51,189 bases of DNA from an uncultured Blautia sp. Its GTDB lineage: Bacteria; Bacillota; Clostridia; Lachnospirales; Lachnospiraceae. Both the position numbers and the translations under genes were made by a program. Numbering within the stretch: the stretch's first letter is position 1; the number at the start of each line of letters is the position of its first letter. The DNA is taken from NCBI GenBank assembly GCA_900539525.1, contig UQCM01000015.1:1-51189 (forward strand), read 5' to 3'. Positions 25,159 through 35,700 of this stretch are shown one piece after another. The notes beneath the pieces were generated by a model that did no database searches, was not told where the DNA came from, and worked only from the letters and a program-made list of their open reading frames with translations.

Positions 25159-25203
25159 ATGCCAAGACCTCAAAGATACAGAAGAGTTTGCAGTTATATT
25201 TAG
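25159..25203 (+). pseudogene. 14-codon stub of a DUF134-type regulator
   Basis: ATG at 25159 opens MPRPQRYRRVCSYI and then stops. MPRPxxxRRVC is the characteristic beginning of DUF134 (UPF0251) HTH proteins, which in Clostridia commonly stand beside MBL-fold hydrolases of the kind encoded 9 nt downstream. The rest of the protein, some 80-130 residues, is absent, which points to an internal deletion that left the next gene's ribosome binding site TAGGAGG intact. Confidence 0.6.
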
Positions 25204-25211
25204 GAGGATTT

Positions 25212-26006
25212 ATGAGAATTTGTTCGTTGGTAGAGAATACAAGTAACTGTGGAATGAGAACAGCGCATGGTTTATCACTCTATATTGAAACCAAGAATCA
25301 TCGTGTTTTGTTTGATGTTGGACAAGATGAAACCATTTTTGAAAATGCGGGAAAGATGAATATTCGGCTAGAGGATATAGATATTGTTATTATTTCTCAT
25401 GGACATTATGATCATGGCGGTGCCTTGGGAAAATTTTTGGAAATCAACCAAACTGCAAGAATTTACATCCAAAGAAAAGCATTCGAACCTCATTTCAGTG
25501 AGAGACCTGAGGGACTTAAGTATATCGGTCTAGAACCAAAACTCATAGACCATCCACAGATTTTCTTGTTGGATGGTGATTATCAGATTGATCAGGAACT
25601 AAGTCTTTTTACGGTTTCTGATGCAAAGGATCATCTTTCAGAAGCAAATAATGTACTATATGATGAGAATGGTTTGGATCAATTTGAACATGAGCAAAAT
25701 TTAGAAGTGAATTGTGATAAGAAGGTCTTAATCCTGGGATGTGGACATTGCGGAATAATCAATATCTTAGAAAAAGCCGGAAACTATATTCCGAATGTAT
25801 GTATTGGTGGATTTCATCTTTCTATTCCGCACTTAAAGAAGACGGTATCAGAAAGTCAATTGGAGGCAGTGGCATGCAAACTATTAGAATATCATGATAC
25901 GCAGTTTTATACATGTCATTGCACGGGGATTGACGCTTTTGTATATTTGGCTGAGAAATGTGTTAATGTACACTATTTGGCATGTGGTGACATACTTACA
26001 TTTTAA
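25212..26006 (+). CDS. MBL-fold metallohydrolase
   Basis: 264-residue metallo-beta-lactamase-fold protein of the group annotated as 7,8-dihydropterin-6-methyl-4-(beta-D-ribofuranosyl)aminobenzene-5'-phosphate synthase-like. The metal-binding motif HGHYDHGG lies near residue 65, and further His/Cys ligands appear in GCGHCGIINIL and YTCHCTG. The N-terminus (SLVENTSNCGMRTAHGLSLY) is typical of this group. ATG 25212 has TAGGAGG 5 nt upstream; an earlier in-frame TTG overlaps the DUF134 stub. It appears intact, although its usual DUF134 neighbour is reduced to a stub. True substrate unknown. Confidence 0.82.
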   Translation: MRICSLVENTSNCGMRTAHGLSLYIETKNHRVLFDVGQDETIFENAGKMNIRLEDIDIVIISHGHYDHGGALGKFLEINQTARIYIQRKAFEPHFSERPEGLKYIGLEPKLIDHPQIFLLDGDYQIDQELSLFTVSDAKDHLSEANNVLYDENGLDQFEHEQNLEVNCDKKVLILGCGHCGIINILEKAGNYIPNVCIGGFHLSIPHLKKTVSESQLEAVACKLLEYHDTQFYTCHCTGIDAFVYLAEKCVNVHYLACGDILTF

Positions 26007-26057
26007 CAGAGCGGGTTGATCCACTACTCGCGGAGGGAAAAGGAAAAGGAAAAAGAT

Positions 26058-26444
26058 ATGAATATAGAGGATAAGGTTAAAAAATTATCATATTGGAATT
26101 ATCTTTCCGCTTTCGAGTCCCTGAACGCAATGTTCGAGAACAGTATCAGTGAGGTAAAGAACCGATTACTGAACATCAAGCAGAAGAAAATTTCGGAAGA
26201 TAACGTCTATCAATTCCTACTGTATTTTGATAAACTATATGATAAGTTCACCGACTTGGAGAAAAAAGAGTTTTTAAGCAGTTTTGTAGAGCAGGTGGAC
26301 ATTTATGAGCAGGAGCAGCCGGATGGCAGATTCCTGAAGCACATTAAGTTCCGTTTTCCGGTGTATTTTAATGGTGCGGAAACAGAAGAACTTAGTTGGG
26401 ACAATGAAAGTACCGTTGAGACTGTGTGTCTATTAAGCCGATAA
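26058..26444 (+). pseudogene. C-terminal fragment of a large serine recombinase
   Basis: The frame (128 residues from ATG 26058) matches the C-terminal part of clostridial serine site-specific recombinases: a helical stretch (VKNRLLNIKQKKISEDNVYQ), FDKLYDKFTDLEKKEFLSSF, EQPDGRFLKHIKFRFPVYF, then WDNESTVETVCLLSR and stop. The catalytic resolvase domain and zinc-ribbon region are absent, so it cannot recombine DNA. In intact relatives the protein continues beyond VETVCLLS into the domain seen at 24440. The end at this motif places an attachment-like junction (GAGACTGTGTG, 26418-26428) inside the recombinase gene itself. It is the clearest sign of what built this region. Confidence 0.75.
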
Positions 26445-26666
26445 ATAAAGGATATTCGCGTGATAAGAAGTGGTAAAACATCGTTTTGTCCACGAAAATA
26501 ACCATATAGTGTTATTAATGTGACGGCGGAGTTTGGAGAAGGTGATTGCAGCCCTGATTGGAACCATTCAGGAAAAGGATGCGGCCATTGTAAAGCTTAC
26601 GGAAGAACTGTTACGGTAATCATACCTGATACACAAAAAGTACTGGAACATATGGGAGAGTAAAGC
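26445..26666 (+). other. Remnants after the recombinase fragment
   Basis: No complete gene. Near 26510-26550 a frame reads VINVTAEFGEGD, like HINVTVEFEVGEG of the domain at 24440, so another piece of the same recombinase/RumA C-terminal domain is present. In another frame 26540-26613 reads LEKVIAALIGTIQEKDAAIV and ends LTEELLR, a helical tail of an unknown element protein. The region ends with the GGGAGAG ribosome binding site of the next gene. Confidence 0.5.
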
Positions 26667-29060
26667 ATGGAACAACTGATTTCAAAGTTTGTTCGTACAT
26701 TTTTTCGAAAAGAGTTAGAACTGCGTGTTAAAATATATCATGTATTAGCGATGACCGGAGTAATCATCTGTATAGCCATGACGATTGTATCCATGGTTCA
26801 ACAGTTGCCGGTAAGTACAGGGATAAATGCAGGAACCGGGATCATTTCCTTATTGTTACTGATTTATTCGGCAAAAGGCGGAAAACAAAGTATCTGTTAT
26901 TGGATATCTGTAATATGCATATTTCTGATCCTCTTTCCAAGTTTGTTCTTATTTGGAGGTGGATATACTGGTGGAATGGTATACTTTTTCATTTTTGGAG
27001 TAGTGTATACGGTATATATGCTGGAAGGTCGTCGGATGTTCGCAGTTGTGATTTTTGAATTGGTGTATTATTCCGGCTTTTGCGTATTCGCTTATCTTCA
27101 TCCGGAGAGAACGCAGCCTTTTGGAAGTGAAAAAGATATCTTAATAGATGTGATTGTTGATTTTATTGCCGTTAGTGTGGTGTTAAGTCTCACCATGTAT
27201 GTACAAATTCGTATGTACAAGCGACAGAGAGAAGAACTGGAGCTGGCGAGAGATGAGGCGGAAAAAGCAAATCGTGCAAAAACAAATTTCCTGGCGAATA
27301 TGAGTCATGAGATACGGACACCGATACACTTGATCTTAAGTATCAATGAATTGATTTCAATGGAGACCACAGATCCCAAAATTAAATCTTATGTAGAAAA
27401 GATTCAGAATGCAAGTGAGCTTTTAAGAAGACTGTTGGATAATATTTTAGATATGTCTAAAATAGAAGCAGGAAAGACGGAATTATACATAGCGCCATAT
27501 CGGACAGATGATCTGTTACAGGTATTAGAACTGGTTGGACAATCCAGATGTCAGGAAAAACAACTTGAATTTCGCCTTGTGAAACAGGAATTGCCACCGG
27601 TACTGAGTGGAGATATGGTACATATACAGCAGATCATGATCAATCTGATAAGTAATGCAGTAAAGTACACAGACAATGGCTCTGTTACACTTTCTGTTTC
27701 TGTAAAAAAGGGACAGACAGAAGACGAAATTATTTTGTGCATGTCGGTAGCGGATACGGGAATAGGGATAAAGAAAAATTCAATACCACTGTTATTTGAA
27801 GCCTTTTCACGAGCAGAACAATCTGTGAAAAGGCATATAGAAGGAATCGGTTTAGGTCTTGCTATCGTGAAAGAATTATGTGATCTTATGGGAGCAGGCA
27901 TACAGGTAGAAAGCCAAAAAGAGTGCGGAAGTATATTCACAGTGGAAATCCCACAGACGCGAGCTGATATGGAAGAGGTAGAAAGTCAGACAAAAGCAGG
28001 GGCATTTGTTGCACCGGATGCAAAGATTTTAGTAGTAGATGATAATCTGGAAAATTTATCTGTAATGCGTGAATTGTTGTCCCGGACAAAAATGCAGGTG
28101 GATACCGTATCGTCTGGAAAAGCAGCGTTAGAGGCAGTGCATGCAAAAAATTATCATGTTATATTTTTAGATTATATGATGCCGGACATGGATGGAAAGG
28201 AAACACTAAAACGACTTCGGAATATGCCGGAATTTGCAACACCGGTGATTGTACTGACAGCGAATGCGGTGTCAGGAACGAGAGAACGAATGTTAGAATC
28301 GGGTTTTACAGAATATCTGACGAAACCAATTCCATGGGGAAGCATGGTGGAGATTCTAATTAAGTATCTGCCGGAGGAGTTAGTTACAATGATAGAAAAC
28401 GTACCGGAAAAGGCAAAGGATTCGAAAAAGACTTATCATGAATATGAAAAAGAGCTTATTTCCTATCATATTGATTTAAGTTCAGCTATGCCATTTTTTG
28501 AGGGAGATTTTCAGCAGTACCTGTCTGGCGCAAAAATTTTCCTTGAACACTCAGCAGACACGTTACGTTCGCTTATTGAAATGGAAGAAAAAGATCAAAT
28601 CGAGGAGTTGGTTTACATCGTTCATACATTAAAAGGAAGGGCAGAGAATATGGGGATGTTACGTTTGGCTGAGGAAGCCAGGCGTATGGAAAAGCTGTGT
28701 CAAAACGAAGAGGGCAGAGAAGCCATAAGCTTACTCCCGCATTTACGTTACCTGTACAAGAAGGCAATAGACGGACTTGAGAGATTGAAACCTGAGATAG
28801 AAGAAGCCGCATGTGGGAATACCGAAGAGAAAGAGGTTTACAATAGGGAAGAGTTACAACAGAAATTGCAGGAATATTTAGAACATTTGCAGCGGAGGCC
28901 ATCACTTGCCTGTATAAATGAACTATTATCTATGACACAGACACCACAACAACAGAAAATGCTTCAACAGATGCGGGAAGCGGTGTCACATATTCGGTTC
29001 GAAGAAGCTTCAGCAATATACAGCGATTATTTAAGAGAAGGATTAACCAATGGATTATAG
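26667..29060 (+). CDS. Membrane hybrid histidine kinase (HisKA-HATPase-REC-Hpt)
   Basis: 797 residues. Five or six membrane segments occupy about 22-200 with little outside the membrane, so it probably senses within the membrane or through short loops. HisKA carries His214 in FLANMSHEIRTP. The HATPase follows (INLISNAVKYT, DTGIGI, GLGLAIVKELCDLMG), then a receiver domain with Asp502 (FLDYMMPDMDG) and an Hpt domain with His653 in HTLKGRAENMG. This is a full phosphorelay in one chain. The stop overlaps the following response regulator by 11 nt, so that protein is the likely final acceptor. It lies 165 bp beyond that gene from giant protein 1, which it may control; that is inference from position. 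Confidence 0.9.
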   Translation: MEQLISKFVRTFFRKELELRVKIYHVLAMTGVIICIAMTIVSMVQQLPVSTGINAGTGIISLLLLIYSAKGGKQSICYWISVICIFLILFPSLFLFGGGYTGGMVYFFIFGVVYTVYMLEGRRMFAVVIFELVYYSGFCVFAYLHPERTQPFGSEKDILIDVIVDFIAVSVVLSLTMYVQIRMYKRQREELELARDEAEKANRAKTNFLANMSHEIRTPIHLILSINELISMETTDPKIKSYVEKIQNASELLRRLLDNILDMSKIEAGKTELYIAPYRTDDLLQVLELVGQSRCQEKQLEFRLVKQELPPVLSGDMVHIQQIMINLISNAVKYTDNGSVTLSVSVKKGQTEDEIILCMSVADTGIGIKKNSIPLLFEAFSRAEQSVKRHIEGIGLGLAIVKELCDLMGAGIQVESQKECGSIFTVEIPQTRADMEEVESQTKAGAFVAPDAKILVVDDNLENLSVMRELLSRTKMQVDTVSSGKAALEAVHAKNYHVIFLDYMMPDMDGKETLKRLRNMPEFATPVIVLTANAVSGTRERMLESGFTEYLTKPIPWGSMVEILIKYLPEELVTMIENVPEKAKDSKKTYHEYEKELISYHIDLSSAMPFFEGDFQQYLSGAKIFLEHSADTLRSLIEMEEKDQIEELVYIVHTLKGRAENMGMLRLAEEARRMEKLCQNEEGREAISLLPHLRYLYKKAIDGLERLKPEIEEAACGNTEEKEVYNREELQQKLQEYLEHLQRRPSLACINELLSMTQTPQQQKMLQQMREAVSHIRFEEASAIYSDYLREGLTNGL

Positions 29061-29634
29061 AAGCAGAATATTGATTGTAGATGATGATATTAGTATGTTG
29101 GAACAATTAGAACAGGTATTGGGGCGTGAATATATCGTAAGTCTTGCGGCAAGTGGTTCACAGGCATTAAACTATTTGAACACTGGAAACTGGGTAGATT
29201 TAATTCTCCTGGATATTCTGATGCCTGAAGCTAACGGTTATGAAGTTATAACGGAGATTCGTAAAAATCCGCGTTATGAGAAAACACCGGTTATATTTCT
29301 AACGAGCCTTAATGATGCGGAATCAGAGGTAAAAGGATTACTACAGGGAGCAGATTATATCACAAAACCCTGCATACCGGCAGTTTTACGTGGACGAATT
29401 GAGCGGTTGCTTCGCCTGGTGGGTTGTTTAGATCGGGAAAAACTAGAGCAGTTACCTCAGTCATTAAGTGAAACGGAATACTTTGCAGCTGTATTACTGG
29501 CACAGGGATATTCGAATGAGGAAATTGCCCAAAATTTGAATTATGCACTGGGAAGCGTAAAAAATATTCTTGTTCGTGTAATGAACAAGCTTTCGATTAA
29601 GAATCGAAAAGAAATTGAACAATACATGAAATGA
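29050..29634 (+). CDS. LuxR/NarL-type response regulator
   Basis: 194 residues: a receiver domain (1-120) with Asp55 in LILLDILMPEANG, the acidic pair in LIVDDD and Lys in YITKPC, then a compact LuxR-type HTH (135-194; GYSNEEIAQNLNYALGSVKN). The HTH is somewhat divergent, lacking the usual LTxRE opening (it reads LSETEY). It overlaps the hybrid kinase by 11 nt and ends at a strong terminator, so kinase and regulator form a two-gene unit. Likely targets are nearby large secreted-protein genes, but no binding site can be named. Confidence 0.88.
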   Translation: MDYRSRILIVDDDISMLEQLEQVLGREYIVSLAASGSQALNYLNTGNWVDLILLDILMPEANGYEVITEIRKNPRYEKTPVIFLTSLNDAESEVKGLLQGADYITKPCIPAVLRGRIERLLRLVGCLDREKLEQLPQSLSETEYFAAVLLAQGYSNEEIAQNLNYALGSVKNILVRVMNKLSIKNRKEIEQYMK

Positions 29635-29647
29635 GTTTAGAAAGAAG

Positions 29648-29681
29648 TAGTGACTAAAAGTCACTATTTTCTTTTTTTTTA
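29648..29681 (+). terminator. Rho-independent terminator of the kinase-regulator unit
   Basis: TAGTGACT (29648-29655) pairs perfectly with AGTCACTA (29659-29666) around AAA, followed by TTTTCTTTTTTTTT. It lies 14 nt after the response-regulator stop. The giant gene downstream therefore needs its own promoter within 29682-29798; TATACT at 29688-29693 is a possible -10 without a good -35. Confidence 0.88.
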
Positions 29682-29798
29682 TTTTGATATACTTTAAGGG
29701 GGATATATGTTAACTGAGTAGTAAAGTATTACCAGCGGTTTAACACGGTTTTGATTATTAAGATCCAGGCTGTCAGGACGTGAGAGGAGGGAAAATCT

Positions 29799-32700
29799 AT
29801 GAACGCAAAAGCAATGAAAAGAAAAGAAGTGAAGAAAAGAGTACTGAGTATGCTGTGTGCAGCTACTGTGTTTATGAATTTATTTCCGATTCCGGATATG
29901 AGTGTGGGGGCAGAAGCAAACTACACTTATGATCCACCGACGGAACTTTCGATTCCGTATGATTCGAAGAATGTGAACAGCGAGACCAGAACGGTAGCGT
30001 TGTTTGATGATGCGATGACTGTGCTGGGGACGGATCCGGTATTGTCTAAGAAAGATGTTACATATAAAGAACAGAGGGCATGGCTGAGTAAAAACAATTA
30101 CTTATTGAATGATCTGTTCTTATTAGATGATGTTTTGAAAGTAAATTATCAGGGAGTGCCCGGATCTGCATTACCGGAATATATCTCCAGTACATTAAAA
30201 GGAACATACCGTATGCGTTATGCGAAGTCTACAGGTCTGACTGGTAATGTTTATGAAAAAACAGAATCGGGAGAATGGACAAATCACCGTTTTGATCCGA
30301 TAAAAGATGGTAAGAAAGATACAAAATACAATGGAAATATGTTAAACCTTATCTCTAAAGGTGATCTTAATTTTTCATACGGATTACAGGCACGAGGTGG
30401 AGAAGAGAAAAAATCGTACTTTGTCGCAAAGAAGGTTACGAAGATTCACGCAAGTTTCAGTGCTTTTTCAAACGAGACGAAAAGGACACCAACTTATGAT
30501 CGATGGGATAATTTTAATATGAGTTCGAATGCACTTTTATTTTCTGATGAGCAGAAATATTGGGGAAGTGGCGATTCGAATAAGAGCTTAACTTTTGAAG
30601 GAAAGAATGCATTCGGTCGTGTCAGTCCTGTTAAGTTCAGGAATATTACCGTATATGGAAGGGATAAGCAGGGGCCAAAAGTAAGCTATGTTGGTATATA
30701 TGATCAGAATCCGGTCTATGATTCTGAGGATGAAGAGAATAATAGAATTCCGGAGGATAAAGAAGTCGGTTTCATGGATTGGGATATGAAGCCATTAACC
30801 AGCCTGGGCGTAGAGGATGACATTGAAAATAGAGATGTCTATATTGCACTTGTATTTGATGAACCGGTAACATTCCGTTTGAAAGAAGGGGAATCGATCG
30901 ATTCGTTTCTTTCAAATTTGTCTTTGAAAATAGAAACGATGGGAATAAGTGGTTCTTCTGCAACAGCTGCTTCAGCAAAATTCTACAGCTATGCGCCAAG
31001 TAAAAATACTTCGCTTCCGGCAATGATATTTAAATACACGATCGAAGACCCGAATGAGGAAGTGAAAAGAGGAGATTACTACGAGTTCCGTAAAGTGAAA
31101 TTTAATTCTTCAGATAATGGAGACCTTTTTAGCCATATTTATGATTTGTCGGGGAACCCGATGGGGATGAGCACCGGGGGAAATGTAACCGGATTTGAAA
31201 AAACTTTGTCAGATAAATTGGTTGTAGATAAGCGTCCGTTAAAGATTACAGATGTAAAAGTTACAACAGATGGTTCCGATTCAGAATATGTCAGGTTCGG
31301 AGAATACATTGACATAGAAGTAAACCTGTCAAAAGAAATTGCTAATGTAGGAGATTTTTCTTATTTTAGAAGAGGGGCGGAAGATTTTCCGTTACTGACG
31401 CTGAACGTGTTAGATGGTGATGGAAATCCGGTACAGCTTGGCGGTGGTGATGGCCATTATAGAAACTATGGTATGACGGTGACATCAGCAACCGGAAATA
31501 GTGCAAAAAGGACAACCCTAAAGTATCATCTTTTCGTTGGTTCAAATAGATGGAAAACGGAAACACCAGGGGAACCGATTAAAATCAAAACATTAGAAAC
31601 GCAAAATGGTTTGAACATAAAAGACGCTGTTGGAAATGAATTAGCCGGCACATTGATTGAGGATGGAAAATTTAACGGAGAGGAAGTTTCCTATAACAGT
31701 GAATACAAACTGGACTTTCATCCGGCAACATCGACAATAGGAGAGCCTGAGTGGATAGAGGGCGGAGCTAATGATAATACAACAGAAGCGATTTGTCGAA
31801 TCCCATTAACAATGAAAGATGATTATTCCCTGGAAGGTTGTGAAGGGGTTATGTCGATTTATTCCTCTCCGTCATTTAATGGAAATGGTGAAGATTTCCA
31901 ATATGCCTTATTTGATACGGAGGCCGTAGCAGATAATGATTGGCAGACAGCAGAGAATGGAAGCGCCAATGCGGATATCATTTTCGCGGACGGCGGTTCG
32001 AATGGAAGCTATAACAGATACCTGTTTCTTAAACTTCCGAAAGAACGTGAATTAGGAGAACTGGGAATTAGATTATCTGTAACGGATCAGGCAGGAAATA
32101 GAGGAAGCCAGACAAAATATGTACAGATTCATGCAGATACAATTGCACCAAGGATCGAAAGCCGATGGGTGGATAATGACAAGCTTCAACTGTTTGTGCG
32201 TGATCTGTCAGAGATTCATTATAGCTATGAGTGGAAGGTAACAAAAACGAAAACGGAAGGTACGACAACAGAAACCATTACCGGTGACGGAACAGAACAA
32301 TATATTGAGATTCAAAATAAGAACATTGGTTTGGAACAGGCAATTTATGAGAGTACCGTGAAGGTAACAGTTACAGCGGCAGGACAATCCGTAACAGAGA
32401 CATTTACTTCAACTTTTGATAATACACAAGCGGGAGTGAAACTGACAAGTGATACGCCGACAGATTGTCTGATTAGCGGAACACCAAGTGTAAAGGTTGA
32501 TTTTACGGATGTAGTCGAATTGGCGTATTGCTGGATGGCGAAGCCATATTCAGAAAAGGATAATGCTATTCCAGGCAATTATCCGGCAGACACAGGATAT
32601 AAAGGATATACAGTAATGGATTTGACAACTGTGCCGGATGTGCAAACAGGTCAGAGTGGTGAAGAGACATTTTACACAGGCTCGATGACATTAAGTTCAA

Positions 32701-35700
32701 AGGATGTAAAATTTGATGTGTGGAGTAGCGCTGAATATTTTTATCCTGTGGAAAAAATGAATCGTCCGGGAGGTCTGGTAGTTCGAATAAAAGATACAAA
32801 AGGAAACTATTCCTATGAATCCATTACCTTTCAATTTCTGAACAACTTTACGGACAGAGCAATAATAAACTATAGCGACTATGGCAACATCACCCCTATT
32901 AACGTAGAGGTCTACAATGCCCGTTTTGGTTCCGGGGATATGCAATATGCAAGCGGACAGGAAGATAGTTATCTTTTCCTGACCGGAAATGATTTATGTT
33001 ATACCAATGTAATCTATTTAGGGAAAGCATATGGAGGAAATGAAATTGATTATCAAAATTCCAGAATTGAAATATCGGATAGTGATACACAGGAAGTAAT
33101 CTATACAGTACCGATTACAAGAGAAGATTTCGTACCGGCAGACAAATTTATTGAAGATCGTTTTGATGCGCATACAAATAAGATCGTGTGCGATTGTTAC
33201 ACCATTAATAAAATGATTCCGGCGTCTGTATTTGAACATATAAAGAATGGACCGCAAGGTTTTCAAATAGACGTTTATATAGTTCCTGCAGAATCAAAAC
33301 CGGCAGTAGAAGGTGAGGAGGCAAAGCAATTAGAACCGATTCATGATATTCATTGGTTCACTGTGACAAATGAATGTGAAATTTCAGGCGGTGTTGCCGG
33401 AATGACGAAATTTGATTGGAAAGAAGGAGAAGATGGAGAAGTAACAATCACACCAGAAACGGTTCGGGATTGGGCAGCAGAAGGAAAAGCGGCAAATCTT
33501 GTCTGGGAAGATGGAAAAATTGTTGATAAAACAGAAGATGTGCAGATAATCACCATATCACGAAATAAGAGTGTCTCAAGTGGAGAAGAGATTAAACCAA
33601 GGAGTGTCTCAGGTGAAGAAGAGATTGCACCAATGCTTGTATTTTATGCGATGGATGGTACTTATAATGTGGAACTGGAAGATAAGACAGATCTTACTGA
33701 GTTTGATAGTCCATATGAAGCCAGAAATGCATACATGGGATGCGCATCGCTTGATGGGTTATCTTATGATGATACTACAGGAGAGATTAAGCTTGAATCA
33801 ATCTACACGCCGATGGGTAACTATTATAAACAAAGTGGTTCCTGGGATACAGGCGAAGAAGGTGCATATTATAATTCTCTTATGGCATTATCCTATGAGC
33901 CGGAACTGAAAACAGGATTAAATGAGTTTTATTATCAGTTTGAGTCATGCTCGGGAAATCTATCCCCAGTCTATAAAATTATCATTGAGGTAGTAGAACC
34001 TGAGATCGAGATAACAACAGATATTTCGAAACCGGAAGACGGCACAAAAATAAAGGATGCGGTAGAAGTCAGTGCATGTATTACAAATGGAGAAGAACTT
34101 GAGAAAATAGAAGTTACGGCAGAGTATGAAGATAGAACATCGGCTGCCCGAATAGATGGTGGCGATCCAGGTGATTTAAAAGAGAGTATTTGGCGCTTTG
34201 AGAGAAATGGGATACTTACGGTAACACTTACTGACAAGGAGGGAAATGTAAAAACAGAGACAAAAGAGATTGATTATATCAGTACTGCACCGGAGATTTC
34301 GGATTTGAAATCAGAAAGTACAACGCAGATTAAAGTAAGCGGTAAAGTGGAACAGAATACAAAGTCCTTAGAATTCCGTTTTGATGATGAGTACATGAAA
34401 TGGCTTGAGGAAAATCCGGAGGATGAAACAGAAGAAGAGCAGAATGTCAGTGAAATCTGGTATTCAATAAATCAGGAAGAAAATGCATTCCCGGGCAGAC
34501 TTTCCGATACGGTTTGGGAGGAAGACGGTACATTCTGTATTCGTTCTGCAGCAAAATCAATGGAAGATGGAAAAGGAGTACAACCGAAGACAATTACCAT
34601 ACGTGCGACAGAGCCTTACGGTGATCATAGTGAAAAAACGATTCCGCTTTCCGTGGATGCTCCAAAAGTGTGTGCAGAACCGGCAGAATATAGTTTCGGC
34701 AGTGCACTTAGCTTTCATGCACCGGTAAAATTACTCAATATGGAAAGTGATCAGGGAAAAGAGAAATACGCGGTTGCATTCCGAAATCTTCCGATATATG
34801 AAACCGGTACATTTACCGTTGAATATGCAGATTTGTTTGGAAGAATATATGAACAGGAAATTGCGGCAAACATGGATGCAGCATATAAGCATAATGTCAT
34901 GTATTCTCATACGACAAGCACAAAAGAAGATGTAACTGCCATGATTTCAGCAGAAGCAGAAAATCTTTATGTGAAAGCAGAAGGAACCATGACGGGTAGT
35001 GAGAGTGTAGAAATTGACGGCCAGACCTATTATCGTAATGCAAATATTGTATTTACAGAGAATGGGGAAAAAAATTACACTCTGGCAATATCAGACAGTG
35101 AGCATACCAGTGTGATTTCCGAAATGACATTAACCTGTTACGTGAAGAATATTGACAGGGAACCTCCTGTTCCGACATGGGACCGTGAAGTTCTTGGCAG
35201 AGAAATAACGACATATGCGGAGAACGGAGAGATAACGACAACAGTATACGGACAGGTAAGCTATAAGATTGTAAGCTTTGATGATGAAAATGTTACCTTT
35301 TTAGATGAGAGCAATGGACAATACAATTTCTCAAGTCCCGGTTCTTATACGTTTAAATATGTAGATGAAGCCGGTAATGAAGGAACACTTACGGTGGAGG
35401 AAGAAAACACCAGATTTATTTCTGAGAACGGCGAAATTACAGATTATCTGGTTACGTTCTATCAAGGTACAGAAAATATGGGAGTTTACACAAGTACGGA
35501 TATTGCAAATGCAGAGTTAGCGCCTTCTGCTGAAAATGTAACCGTTTGGATGGAAGCATTAAATGAAAAAGGTGAAAGAATACCGGCAGTTATATCAGAA
35601 GCAGAAGATACCGATTGCATTAAATATAATAAAGAACAGTGTAGAATTACGTTTACCGATAATGGAAATGCGAAATTTAAACTGACCGCCGAAAATAGCG

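Noticed and set aside
33571..33909. 112-codon frame inside giant protein 1
   Set aside because: It is out of frame within a long, clearly coding region and has no independent start signal.
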